Positions 1 through 8,120 of a DNA stretch of 64,000 bases are shown one piece after another. Both the position numbers and the translations under genes were made by a program. Below the pieces are notes generated by a model, which saw only the letters and a list, made by a program, of their open reading frames with translations, ran no database searches and was not told the DNA's origin. How positions within the stretch are numbered: position 1 is the stretch's first letter; every line of letters starts with the position of its first letter. Source of the stretch: Winogradskyella wandonensis (GTDB lineage Bacteria; Bacteroidota; Bacteroidia; Flavobacteriales; Flavobacteriaceae); NCBI RefSeq assembly GCF_004346845.1, contig NZ_SMGI01000001.1, forward strand, positions 901,116-965,115, written 5' to 3'.

Positions 1-264
1 CTTACGTAGCTCGTTGATTAAATCAAGCTTTTGCTTTCCACTATAGTTATTGTGAATTTTCTCTTCTCGAATCAAAAATTCTTCGACTTTCTTCTGAAAT
101 AACATAAACTGCTCACCTTCTAAGGACAATTTATCGTCATAGGTTCTTGTAATTTTAGTGGCTATTTCGTCTAATGTTTCGTTATTTCGTTGTAATAATG
201 GGTCTTGGGCAAAACCTTGCGCTACGAAAAGCGACAAGATTAAGGTGTATATTATCTTCTTCAT
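1..264 (-). CDS. Exported protein of unknown function, N-terminal part only (partial)
   Basis: An ATG at 264 opens a frame that runs leftwards off the window edge (88 codons visible). The first 19-20 residues form a typical signal peptide (KK basic start, hydrophobic core TLILSLFVA, end GFAQ), so the product should leave the cytoplasm. The visible mature part is charged and helical, with no motif I recognise. It lies upstream of nothing visible and 51 bases downstream of the fasciclin lipoprotein gene on the same strand, so the two may be co-transcribed. Function unknown; the reading frame itself is convincing. Confidence 0.7.
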   Translation of the reverse strand, partial: MKKIIYTLILSLFVAQGFAQDPLLQRNNETLDEIATKITRTYDDKLSLEGEQFMLFQKKVEEFLIREEKIHNNYSGKQKLDLINELRK

Positions 265-314
265 AATTCTGTTTTTCAATTAATAATTAATGTCTTAAAT
301 GAGTCGACGATATT

Positions 315-911
315 CTATTTGGTAATTGGAATAAGAACATTTTCGATACCATGGATAACGCCGTTAGAGGTTTCGATGTCTGGCTCACTCACTTTACTCT
401 CAGTACCATGCTCGTCTGTGATTATGATGACGCCTTCAACTAAGCGTAACGATATATAGCCGCCAGTTAATGTTTTTAATCTGTAAGGCGTATCCATATC
501 TTTTAAAGTAGCGACTAGTGTTGCGGCATCCGTTTCGCCTTGCACAATATGATATTTAAGAATATTTTGAAGTTTTCCTAGATTTTGTGGTAGTCTTAAA
601 TTATCGTAAGTGCCTTCTGGTAAACGATTAATTGCTGCGTTTGTTGGTGCAAAAAACGTAACATCGCTCAATCCTTTTACGGCATCAATCATCCGCGCTT
701 GATTAACTAGTTTTAATAAGCTGTTGTAATTTGGGTCTTGCTCCAAAGCTTCAAAAGTAGTTACAACATCATCAAACGTCGTATCGGGTTGTAGTTCATC
801 CAACGGCTTTACAGCTACTGGCGTCTGCTCTTGTGTTTTGTTGGTGTCTTTGCATGAATTAAATGAAATCAGCACGAGAACTGCTGAAAGGGTAAGAATA
901 ATCTTTTTCAT
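315..911 (-). CDS. Fasciclin (FAS1) domain lipoprotein
   Basis: A 198-residue protein with a lipoprotein signal peptide: basic start, hydrophobic core and a lipobox ending at Cys20 (SFNSC). From about residue 50 to the end it matches one FAS1 domain: the H1-like segment FFAPTNAAINRLPEG and the H2-like segment ILKYHIVQGE are visible, followed by the terminal NGVIHGIENVLIP typical of the fold. FAS1 domains mediate adhesion or carbohydrate binding at cell surfaces; in Bacteroidota single-domain lipoproteins of this kind are common and their ligands are mostly unknown. The protein is probably anchored to the outer membrane. Start chosen because it gives the complete lipoprotein signal. Confidence 0.9.
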   Translation of the reverse strand: MKKIILTLSAVLVLISFNSCKDTNKTQEQTPVAVKPLDELQPDTTFDDVVTTFEALEQDPNYNSLLKLVNQARMIDAVKGLSDVTFFAPTNAAINRLPEGTYDNLRLPQNLGKLQNILKYHIVQGETDAATLVATLKDMDTPYRLKTLTGGYISLRLVEGVIIITDEHGTESKVSEPDIETSNGVIHGIENVLIPITK

Positions 912-1070
912 AGTTGTTAGTGTTTTTATGGTTCACTATTTAATATACAGATGAAAAGGAAAAACCCAAATATTTTAAGAAAGCTTAACGGTATATGTCC
1001 GTATTTAACAGTTGTTTACATATTAGAAGGGACTAACTCCAAAATTAGAGAACGATTGTAAGAATTGATT

Positions 1071-1580
1071 TTACGATGCTAAGCCCCAAAGCACACCCAT
1101 AATCACTAGAAATAAAAAACTTAGCGCAAAAGCAAAAATAGAACGTCTTACATTAAGAAATTTTCTATCTATAATTTTACTTTCTGCGTGAATCTGTTCA
1201 GCAAGTTTTTGATAAAGTTGTTTCTCTGAACCACAAATTTTAATGAGTTCCTCTGTATACTCGTCAGTACTAGAAAACTTGTTGGCAGCATCTCTAAAGA
1301 AGAATACATTTTTATCGTAGGATAAATCCATAGATGGCCTAAAACATCTAAAACAATAAAATATAGATATGCCAACTAACAATAACCAACAAACAAGAAT
1401 GATTATCATATAAGGATGATTAATGAAAACGTCTTTAAAAACATCCAACCTATCGGCAAAAAGACCTAATATTAAACTATGAAAAGAAAATAACACACCA
1501 GCTTTAAGCTCTGATGCTCTAATTAGTTTTTCCAGACGCTCTAATTGCTCCCAATAATTGTTTGGATCTTGTTGTGCCAT
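1071..1580 (-). CDS. Three-TM protein resembling the Pycsar membrane effector (PycTM / DUF5706 type)
   Basis: A 169-residue membrane protein with hydrophobic segments at about 27-43, 57-77 and 147-167 and a charged region between (78-146). The start, with a short amphipathic helix followed by RASELKAGVLFSF, resembles the N-terminus of Pycsar effector transmembrane proteins (formerly DUF5706), in which a helix with A-x-x-K-A-G leads into the first membrane segment. In Pycsar defence, a class III nucleotide cyclase makes cCMP or cUMP and the effector disrupts the membrane. Here the gene starts 11 bases after the stop of a class III cyclase, which is the expected partner. Family assignment rests on pattern and context, not on a search. 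It could also be a non-defence membrane protein of similar topology. Confidence 0.6.
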   Translation of the reverse strand: MAQQDPNNYWEQLERLEKLIRASELKAGVLFSFHSLILGLFADRLDVFKDVFINHPYMIIILVCWLLLVGISIFYCFRCFRPSMDLSYDKNVFFFRDAANKFSSTDEYTEELIKICGSEKQLYQKLAEQIHAESKIIDRKFLNVRRSIFAFALSFLFLVIMGVLWGLAS

Positions 1581-1591
1581 TGGTTAATTTT

Positions 1592-3400
1592 TCAACAATT
1601 TACAAAATACATTTTCATTATGCCTCTATTTTTCACTTCGAGCTCACCACGATATTCACAATCAAAATCCGATTTAATAATGTTATAGGTGTCTTCCGAA
1701 ACATTAATGCGCCCAGATTCTGAGTTACTCTCCATCCGAGCCGCAATATTTACCGTATCGCCCCAAATATCGTATGCAAATTTTTTGGTGCCAACAACTC
1801 CAGCTACTACAGGACCTGTATTAATTCCTATTCGGATATCAAAAGTTGCAGATGTATGGGTATCAGTTTTTGCTTGGGTTACAAAATCCTTCATTTCTTT
1901 GGCCGCCAAAACCATCTCCTTGGCTTTGTCAACATTATCAAAACTTAAACCACCTGCGGCCATATAGGCATCTCCAATAGTTTTAATTTTCTCTAAACCG
2001 TATTTGTCAATAATACTATCGAAATGAGTAAAATAGTAATCTACAGTTTGCACTAATTCTTCAGGAGATAAATTTTCGGCATAACTGGTAAAACCTTTAA
2101 AATCTGAAAATAACACTGTAACGTCATCATATTTTTTGGCTGCAACTCTACCCTTTTCTTTTAATTCTTCAGCCGTATCTTCTGGCAAAATATTAAGTAA
2201 TAAATGATCTGAGCGCTCCTTCTCTGCCGCTATGATTTTGTTGGTTGCTTGTACAAATTTATTACGCCTAAATAGGCCGTAAGCTAAGAGACCAATTAAA
2301 ATCAACACACCTAATGTGGCAAATAGGATGATGCGCTGGGTTTTTCGTTTTTGCAAAAGCAACTCATTTTCTGCCTGCTGTCGTTCAGTAATTTCATTGG
2401 CTATACCTTGTACAGCTTCGATATTTCTAATACTATCACGATAAACTACAAAATTTTTATAATAGTCGAGTGACTGTTCGTGATTTGCAGCATTTTCGTG
2501 TAATTCTGATAATTTTAAATTAGCATCTCTAATCTGTTCTTTTAGTCCATACCCTTTAGCTAAGTTTAAACTTTTCTCTGCATATTTAAAGGCTTCATCA
2601 ATATTTGCCTTTGAAACATAAATATCAGCGAGATAAGTTAGATATACAGAAACAGGGTAGTAGTCCTCTAAATCTTCTAAAATGACAATAGCTTTGTTTA
2701 TATTCTTTTCCGCTAAATCGTGTTTGTTTTGTTCAGCATATACTAATCCAATATTACCTAGATTATAGGCTTTTCCCAATTGAAAATCGATTTGGTCGCA
2801 AATACTGTCCGATTCTTTAAAATAGCTTAACGATTCATCATACCTACCCAGACTAAATAACCAATCGCCTTTGTTTAATAGTGCTGAAGCCAAGTCTCTT
2901 TTTTCTTTATGAGTGTCTCCCTTCCTCATTAATTCAATTCCTTTAGAATAATAGAGTTCAGCGTTGGAGTTATTCTCCATCATAGCATAAGTATCAGCAA
3001 TTGAAATCTGTAAATAGGCCATTGAACTTTCATGTCCCATTTTTTCAGCATATTCCAAGCTATTTAAGAAAGATTCGATAGCCTCAAGGTTTTTGCCCTT
3101 ACGTTGAAAAGCATTACCTTTTGATAAATATCCCAAGTGGAATGCAAGTAAAGAAGAATCTTTAGGATAAGTATTAGGTGCAATACTTAAAATCCTATTT
3201 GCGTAATACAGAGAAGAATCTGGAATAGTTTCGCTTTCAGAAATTCTGCTTAATATCCGAAATTCTGTCAAATTATATTCTCCTGAACCATAGACAAATT
3301 TAAGGCTATCTGCTCTTTTTTGATTCTGAGAAAACAAATTGACTGTACATAATAAATATATATAGCCAATTTTTAGTTTATTAAAAAATCTGACATTCAT
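1592..3400 (-). CDS. Receptor-type class III nucleotide cyclase with periplasmic TPR region
   Basis: 602 residues: signal peptide (about 1-25), a TPR-rich helical region (about 60-320), a coiled segment, one TM helix (about 356-377), a linker helix with LLLNILPED, and a C-terminal class III adenylate/guanylate cyclase domain (about 418-602). Metal-binding Asp433 (FSDFKGFT) and Asp477 (TIGDAYMA) are present, as are the transition-state pair Asn551/Arg555 (NIAARMES). The base-selecting pair is Lys473/Asp544 (EKIKTIGD, YDIWGD), which in known enzymes specifies adenine; cAMP is therefore the predicted product, although the neighbouring gene resembles a cCMP/cUMP effector. The TPR region would sit outside the cytoplasmic membrane as a sensor. 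It starts 6 bases after the upstream small gene and ends 11 bases before the PycTM-like gene, so the three form an operon. Confidence 0.85.
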   Translation of the reverse strand: MNVRFFNKLKIGYIYLLCTVNLFSQNQKRADSLKFVYGSGEYNLTEFRILSRISESETIPDSSLYYANRILSIAPNTYPKDSSLLAFHLGYLSKGNAFQRKGKNLEAIESFLNSLEYAEKMGHESSMAYLQISIADTYAMMENNSNAELYYSKGIELMRKGDTHKEKRDLASALLNKGDWLFSLGRYDESLSYFKESDSICDQIDFQLGKAYNLGNIGLVYAEQNKHDLAEKNINKAIVILEDLEDYYPVSVYLTYLADIYVSKANIDEAFKYAEKSLNLAKGYGLKEQIRDANLKLSELHENAANHEQSLDYYKNFVVYRDSIRNIEAVQGIANEITERQQAENELLLQKRKTQRIILFATLGVLILIGLLAYGLFRRNKFVQATNKIIAAEKERSDHLLLNILPEDTAEELKEKGRVAAKKYDDVTVLFSDFKGFTSYAENLSPEELVQTVDYYFTHFDSIIDKYGLEKIKTIGDAYMAAGGLSFDNVDKAKEMVLAAKEMKDFVTQAKTDTHTSATFDIRIGINTGPVVAGVVGTKKFAYDIWGDTVNIAARMESNSESGRINVSEDTYNIIKSDFDCEYRGELEVKNRGIMKMYFVNC

Positions 3401-3406
3401 TTAGTA

Positions 3407-3841
3407 TCAATTACCCTTCATTTGTAATTTCGGATCTACTGTATAAGGCTGACTCGCATTTTTATTTATTATAAATGTGACGAAATAAGACTCTGGCCCT
3501 TTTATATCTTTGTTCTTTACCTTGGCGATAACCTTTGGTTCATTAATTGGGTCTCCCAATGTGATTTCCTCCAAAATATCAGCGCCTCCATCTAAAGATT
3601 TTTTTGCCACCACGGTAATGTTTATGGTATCTCTTCCATTTTTTGAAGCGCCTTGCCATGTACAAGTTGACCCCTTAATTACTGTAGACACATATATTTC
3701 AGGATGTCCTGGATTTTCTGCTGGGTCACTTTGATTGTCAGTAAAAACAACATTGTCTTTAATACTTTGCTCGTTTGGTTGAATGTTGTCTGTATCAACC
3801 GTTAATGTAATGACTGTGTTACCTGGTTTTCCTCCTCCCAT
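3407..3841 (-). CDS. Small beta-rich protein of unknown function, first gene of the cyclase operon
   Basis: 144 residues, no signal peptide (starts MGGGKPGN), mostly predicted beta strands with alternating hydrophobics, and ending PYTVDPKLQMKGN. A terminal Y-x-x-D-P segment after a strand is reminiscent of small uncharacterised DP-EP or AidA/PixA-like bacterial proteins, but I cannot assign it firmly. It sits 6 bases before the receptor cyclase and so is probably co-translated with it and with the PycTM-like protein. It may be a ligand, regulator or cargo of that system; this is inference from position only. Lack of any export signal argues against it being a classical periplasmic ligand of the TPR sensor. 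Confidence 0.65.
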   Translation of the reverse strand: MGGGKPGNTVITLTVDTDNIQPNEQSIKDNVVFTDNQSDPAENPGHPEIYVSTVIKGSTCTWQGASKNGRDTINITVVAKKSLDGGADILEEITLGDPINEPKVIAKVKNKDIKGPESYFVTFIINKNASQPYTVDPKLQMKGN

Positions 3842-3933
3842 AATTAGTGTGTTTTAAGTTAAAAATATATTGATTAATTTGATTATGTATTAAAAATTAC
3901 TCTTTATTGATGGTGATACTAAAGTCTGTCTAT

Positions 3934-4434
3934 TCAGACATTTCCTCGTGCTTCATATTCAAAATATTTAGAATCTCCCACATTGCCTTCGGGCTTATAC
4001 TTTAACCCAATAAAACGTAGCCAAGACATTTGCTTTTCAGTCTCTCTAGACTGAGAATATACCACTAGCGTACAGCCTTTATAATTACGAGATTGCTCCT
4101 CTAAAATCTTACGCATTTCAAAAGTTACTTTCAAGGCTTGGTTATTCTCTTCCATATGCTTACTTGCCACCAAATAGCAATGTAATTTCGTCTCGCTTAT
4201 TTTAACAGCCATTAGGATGAGTAAGGGGAAATTATCAGGAGTTCTAAATACTTTGCTAAAGCCATCTTTACGACATAATTCAAACTGCTCTATTAACGTC
4301 TCAAATGCAGTTTTCTCATTGTGAATGTTATAGAGCTTCCACTCATAAGTCGAAAATTTCCATGGATTTTTTAGAACATAGGAAAGGTCTTTTTCAGTAA
4401 TCTCATCTTGGACTCTAGATAAACTTAATTTCAT
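3934..4434 (-). CDS. Conserved hypothetical protein, possibly GNAT-fold
   Basis: 166 residues, soluble, no signal peptide. The end (WLRFIGLKYKPEG...YFEYEARGNV) looks like the last strands of a GNAT acetyltransferase-type fold (late 'GF' strand followed by a final beta strand), and the order of strands ahead of it (FPLLILMAVKI, KLHCYLVASK, TLVVYSQS) fits. The glycine-rich acetyl-CoA loop is not obvious, so it may be a degenerate or phage-internal-protein-like acyltransferase (T7 gp13 type). It lies 92 bases upstream of the three-gene cyclase operon on the same strand and may be transcribed with it. Function unknown. Confidence 0.5.
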   Translation of the reverse strand: MKLSLSRVQDEITEKDLSYVLKNPWKFSTYEWKLYNIHNEKTAFETLIEQFELCRKDGFSKVFRTPDNFPLLILMAVKISETKLHCYLVASKHMEENNQALKVTFEMRKILEEQSRNYKGCTLVVYSQSRETEKQMSWLRFIGLKYKPEGNVGDSKYFEYEARGNV

Positions 4435-4749
4435 CTAACTTAGCATATCAAAATCATTAGACACATATAATTAACATTACATAAAAAAGCGAACAATTAA
4501 GTTATTCTGTTAGGTAGTAAATTAGGGATAACAAAAATCTAGATAGTTGAAGATAGAGATGGCATTGTTAAAATTAGGTAAAATTCTTTTGATATCCTAA
4601 AATAAAAAACATCTATTACACTGAATATGTGTGGCATAGTAAAAAAAAGCGCCTGAAAACTACAATTTCTTTCAAGCCACCAAGAAAAATTTATATTACT
4701 CTAACATGATAAATTTCTTTACTTTGCTTGCCTAATAATTACTTGTTAA
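4435..4749. other. 315-base intergenic region between divergent genes
   Basis: Very AT-rich spacer between the minus-strand hypothetical gene and topB. The only suggestive sequence is TACTTTGC near 4720, a one-base-short relative of the Bacteroidota -7 element TAnnTTTG, about 25 bases before the topB start. I see no RNA gene, no strong hairpin and no convincing small ORF. Confidence 0.4.
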
Positions 4750-7053
4750 GTGAAAGTCTGTATTGCCGAAAAACCCAGTGTTGCTCGCGAAATTGCCGCT
4801 GTTCTTGGTGCTACCACCAAACATGATGGTTATTTTGAAGGTAATGGTTACGCCGTAACTTACACGTTTGGACACTTATGTACGCTTAAAGAACCGGCGG
4901 ATTATAAACCGTATTGGAAAAGTTGGGATTTAAATAATCTACCGATGCTTCCAGAACGGTTTGAAGTCAAAGTTGCTGATAATGATGGTATAAAAAAGCA
5001 ATTCAATATTGTAAAACGTTTATTTGATAAAGCTGAAGTCGTCATAAATTGTGGTGATGCTGGTCAGGAAGGCGAATTGATACAACGCTGGGTACTTAAT
5101 CAAGCTAATTATAAAGGCGAAGTTAAGCGTCTTTGGATTTCATCTTTAACCACAGAAGCTATAAAGGAAGGTTTTGAAAATCTTAAACCTTCAGAAGATT
5201 ACGATAATCTTTATTATGCTGGTTTTTCGCGCTCTATTGGTGATTGGTTGTTAGGTATTAATGCTACAAGATTATATACCGTAAAACACGGTGGTTACAA
5301 GCAAGTACTTTCTGTTGGGCGCGTGCAAACACCCACGCTCGCAATGCTAGTTAATAGATACAAAGAGATTGAAAACTTTAACCCTCAGCCCTACTGGGAA
5401 TTGCAAACGACCTACAGAGATACCCTTTTTAATTATGAAGAAGGCCGCTTTTTGAAGATGGAAGATGGTGAGGTTTTGGCCAATAAAGTTAAAGACGACC
5501 AATTTGAAATTGTATCCATTACCAAAAAGAAAGGCACAGAATATGCGCCAAAACTATTTGACTTAACGGGTTTACAGGTTTATTGTAATACCAAATTTGG
5601 AATGTCTGCAGATGAAACGTTAAAAGCTGCCCAGCGTTTATACGAACAAAAAGCCATCTCTTACCCAAGAGTAGACACCACATTTTTACCAAACGATGTG
5701 TATCCTAAGGTAAAAGGTATTTTAAGTAAACTCACCAACTATTCAGAGCTAACCTTACCTCTACTCGATAAAAAGATAGAGAAGTCTGCAAAAGTCTTTA
5801 ATGATAAAAAGGTCACAGACCACCATGCAATTATTCCTACCGGGATAGAAATCACCACGCATCATCCCGATTTTAAAGTTTATAACGCTATTGTAAAACG
5901 CTTTATCGCTGTGTTTTACGAGGATTGTAAAGTGTCAAATACTGTGGTCATAGGACAGGCAGCAGATGTGAAATTTAGAACTACAGGAAAGGAAATATTG
6001 TCTAAAGGTTGGCGTGTGGTGTTTGAGTCGAAAGACACTTCGACTGCGCTCAGTGTGACTTCAAAAGATAAATTATTGCCAACATTTATAAAAGGCGAAA
6101 AAGGACCGCATGAGCCCTCGTTTATAGAAAAGCAGACCAAACCACCAAATCAATATACTGAAGCCTCTCTCCTACGCGCTATGGAAACTGCTGGGAAACA
6201 CGTAGATGACGAAGAGTTACGCGATATTATGAAAGAAAACGGTATTGGTCGACCATCAACCCGCGCCAATATTATTGAAACCCTTTTTAAGCGTAAATAT
6301 ATTAAGCGTAATAAGAAACAGATTCTACCAACGGTTACAGGAATTCAACTCATTGATACCATTCAGAATGAATTATTAAAGTCCGCCGAGTTAACAGGAA
6401 CATGGGAAAAACAGCTTAAAGACATTGAAAAAGGTGAATATTCCGCATCAGCATTTATAAAGAGTATGAAGCGTATGGTAGATGCCTTAGTTTACGAAGT
6501 AAGGACAGAGAAAGTAACGACGCGCATTTCTTCAGTAAATAATAAGCCTTCAAAAACGTCGAAAACAAAAGCTAAACAGTCTAAAGGTGTTGTTGGGAAA
6601 GCTTGCCCGAAATGTAAATCTGGACAATTAATAAAAGGAAAAACAGCTTTTGGTTGTAGTCACTACGGAACGTCTTGTGATTTCACTTTACCATTCAAAT
6701 TTGAGAATAAAAAGATATCAGAAAACCAACTAATTAGACTTTTAAGTAAAGGTTCGACAGTTAATCTTAAAGGTTTTAAAATCAACAATATAACTACAGA
6801 AGGCTTATTGCGATTTGATGATGCTTTTAAGTTGAAATTAGAACCAAAAAAAGGTACAAATCTTAAAACTGAAATGCCAGAAAATGCATGTCCTAAATGT
6901 AAAAAGGGTACTATTATTAAGGGAAAAACAGCTTATGGCTGTTCTGACTATAAATTAGGATGTGGTTTTAGATTTTCTTATGATTTGTTACGCCAAAAAG
7001 CTAATGGTAAAACCCTTACAAAAGAATTGGTATATAAAATACTGAAAGAATAA
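4750..7053 (+). CDS. topB: DNA topoisomerase III (type IA)
   Basis: 767 residues with a GTG start. The Toprim domain begins at once (Glu7 in CIAEKPS; Asp103 and Glu107 in GDAGQEGELI, the Bacteroidota form of the DxxREGE motif). The catalytic tyrosine is Tyr305 in the SYPRVDTT motif. The hinge segment ENGIGRPSTRA is also present. The C-terminal tail holds two zinc-ribbon-like repeats, each C-P-K-C followed by a K-G-K-T-A-[FY]-G-C motif (around 619-650 and 715-750), for DNA binding. The enzyme passes single strands and resolves recombination or replication intermediates. Odd feature: residues 429-437 (DTSTALSVT) are encoded by a copy of a dispersed repeat that is otherwise intergenic in this window. 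The gene ends at a strong hairpin shared with the convergent cold-shock gene. Confidence 0.95.
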   Translation: MKVCIAEKPSVAREIAAVLGATTKHDGYFEGNGYAVTYTFGHLCTLKEPADYKPYWKSWDLNNLPMLPERFEVKVADNDGIKKQFNIVKRLFDKAEVVINCGDAGQEGELIQRWVLNQANYKGEVKRLWISSLTTEAIKEGFENLKPSEDYDNLYYAGFSRSIGDWLLGINATRLYTVKHGGYKQVLSVGRVQTPTLAMLVNRYKEIENFNPQPYWELQTTYRDTLFNYEEGRFLKMEDGEVLANKVKDDQFEIVSITKKKGTEYAPKLFDLTGLQVYCNTKFGMSADETLKAAQRLYEQKAISYPRVDTTFLPNDVYPKVKGILSKLTNYSELTLPLLDKKIEKSAKVFNDKKVTDHHAIIPTGIEITTHHPDFKVYNAIVKRFIAVFYEDCKVSNTVVIGQAADVKFRTTGKEILSKGWRVVFESKDTSTALSVTSKDKLLPTFIKGEKGPHEPSFIEKQTKPPNQYTEASLLRAMETAGKHVDDEELRDIMKENGIGRPSTRANIIETLFKRKYIKRNKKQILPTVTGIQLIDTIQNELLKSAELTGTWEKQLKDIEKGEYSASAFIKSMKRMVDALVYEVRTEKVTTRISSVNNKPSKTSKTKAKQSKGVVGKACPKCKSGQLIKGKTAFGCSHYGTSCDFTLPFKFENKKISENQLIRLLSKGSTVNLKGFKINNITTEGLLRFDDAFKLKLEPKKGTNLKTEMPENACPKCKKGTIIKGKTAYGCSDYKLGCGFRFSYDLLRQKANGKTLTKELVYKILKE
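6036..6059 (+). repeat. Dispersed short palindrome-like repeat inside topB
   Basis: CACTTCGAC followed by TGC and GCTCAGTGTGAC. The same half-motifs occur between hisA and hisH (25875-25901), split by extra sequence at 47905-47949, and in the terminator loop at 61954-61975. Here it is read in frame and gives the residues DTSTALSVT in a loop between conserved topoisomerase blocks. Confidence 0.75.
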
Positions 7054-7067
7054 GTTTGTTCGTAAAC

Positions 7068-7102
7068 AAAAAAGCCACTATCGTCGATAATGGCTTTTTT
7101 TT
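7068..7102. terminator. Bidirectional rho-independent terminator between topB and the cold-shock gene
   Basis: Ten-base stem (GCCACTATCG with CGATAATGGC, one mismatch on the plus strand that becomes a G.T wobble on the minus strand) with A-run before and T-run after. It serves both convergent genes. Confidence 0.85.
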
Positions 7103-7583
7103 ATGAGTTTATTTTAGAGGACTGAACACGTTTTACTCTAACGGCATTCATGCCGCGTTGACCTTTTTCGAGTTCGAACTCTACTTTGTCGTTCTCCGCG
7201 ATTTCATCTATTAAACCACTTACGTGTACAAAGTACTTCTCGTTATTTTCTTCATCGATAATAAAACCAAAACCTTTAGATGAGTCAAAATAATTGACTT
7301 TTCCTTTCCTGATAGGGTCAAACTCTTCCTTTTCTCCCGGTAGTGTTTTTGGAATACTCACCTCGATATTCTCGGCTTCTATTTCTATTTTTTTATCAGG
7401 GTCTGGAGGCGTGTCTGTTAAATTACCATTATAATCCACATAAGCGATTGGAATGCCATCTGCTCCTCCATTGGCCTCCTTCTCTGCTTTACGTGCTTCC
7501 ATTTTTTTACGCTTGTCTTCGCGCTTTTTTAAACGTTTTTTTTCTTTTTCACTTTTACTAAAGGTTTGTTGCGATCTACCCAT
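7101..7583 (-). CDS. Cold-shock-domain protein with basic N-terminal tail
   Basis: 160 residues. The last 65 residues are a CSD/OB-fold: RKGKVNYFD, RNP1 KGFGFI at 103-108 and RNP2 YFVHVS at 117-122, with the usual VEFELEKGQRGMNAVRV end. Residues 9-37 are almost entirely Lys, Arg and Glu, and the middle (40-90) is acidic and probably disordered. This tail-plus-CSD form is common in Flavobacteriia, where it is thought to act as an RNA chaperone. It is longer than CspA (about 67 residues), so it is not a minimal cold-shock protein. The stop codon lies in the T-run of the shared terminator. Confidence 0.92.
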   Translation of the reverse strand: MGRSQQTFSKSEKEKKRLKKREDKRKKMEARKAEKEANGGADGIPIAYVDYNGNLTDTPPDPDKKIEIEAENIEVSIPKTLPGEKEEFDPIRKGKVNYFDSSKGFGFIIDEENNEKYFVHVSGLIDEIAENDKVEFELEKGQRGMNAVRVKRVQSSKINS

Positions 7584-7670
7584 GTACTATTTTTACTGTT
7601 TTTTTGAATTCGCCTAAAGATAGGCCTATAAAAGCAGTAAAAGGCTTAAAAACAGAAATATCTTTAAAAA

Positions 7671-8105
7671 TTAATCGTTTAAGGAAAGAGAATCTGACTT
7701 ATTCTCTATCTTTTCCCACAAATAATCGGATGTTAATCTGAAGCTTCCTAAGTATTCGAAACTACAAGTGTCTGGATTAATGATAGATAAAAAGGGTTCA
7801 CTATTTTTATTATTGTAGAGATGGTAAATTTCACCAATTAATGGCTCAAAAGAAAACTTTGAGCTTGTAATAAGCTCGTTATACTCTAAAACCTTCATCA
7901 ACTCCTCGTATTCGGCTTTTAATGCTTCGTATTTGGCTTTTAAATGTTTATTAGCTTTATAGATTTGGGAGTTTTTCCAACTTCCATTATTAGGTGCTTT
8001 TATTTGCGGTGCACTAAAACTTGTAGCATATGGCAAAAAAGCAGCGTTGTATTGCTCTTTTTCCTCGTCATAAACAACCATATCTGGTTTTTTGTCTTTC
8101 ATCAT
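7671..8105 (-). CDS. DUF2452 family protein
   Basis: 144 residues, soluble. A helical middle (KANKHLKAKYEALKAEYEELMK) of coiled-coil character is followed by FEPLIGEIYHLY, LSIINPD and LGSFRLTSDYLWEK, the conserved blocks of the DUF2452 family (also found in the eukaryotic C1orf50 protein). The function of the family is unknown. It follows the FAD oxidoreductase gene by 15 bases on the same strand and is probably the third gene of a unit running from the metalloprotease at 11896. Confidence 0.85.
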   Translation of the reverse strand: MMKDKKPDMVVYDEEKEQYNAAFLPYATSFSAPQIKAPNNGSWKNSQIYKANKHLKAKYEALKAEYEELMKVLEYNELITSSKFSFEPLIGEIYHLYNNKNSEPFLSIINPDTCSFEYLGSFRLTSDYLWEKIENKSDSLSLND

Positions 8106-8120
8106 CTTTTCTTTTTTATT

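Noticed and set aside
1616-1645. CACTTCGAGCTCACC in the cyclase gene, resembling the dispersed repeat
   Set aside because: It lies in a conserved part of the cyclase domain (RGELEVKNRG) and lacks the CTCAGTG half, so the resemblance is chance.
5050-5080. Missing Asp in the TopB Toprim motif (GDAGQEGEL)
   Set aside because: The same DAGxEGE form is usual in Bacteroidota topoisomerase III, and all other active-site elements are present; not a defect.
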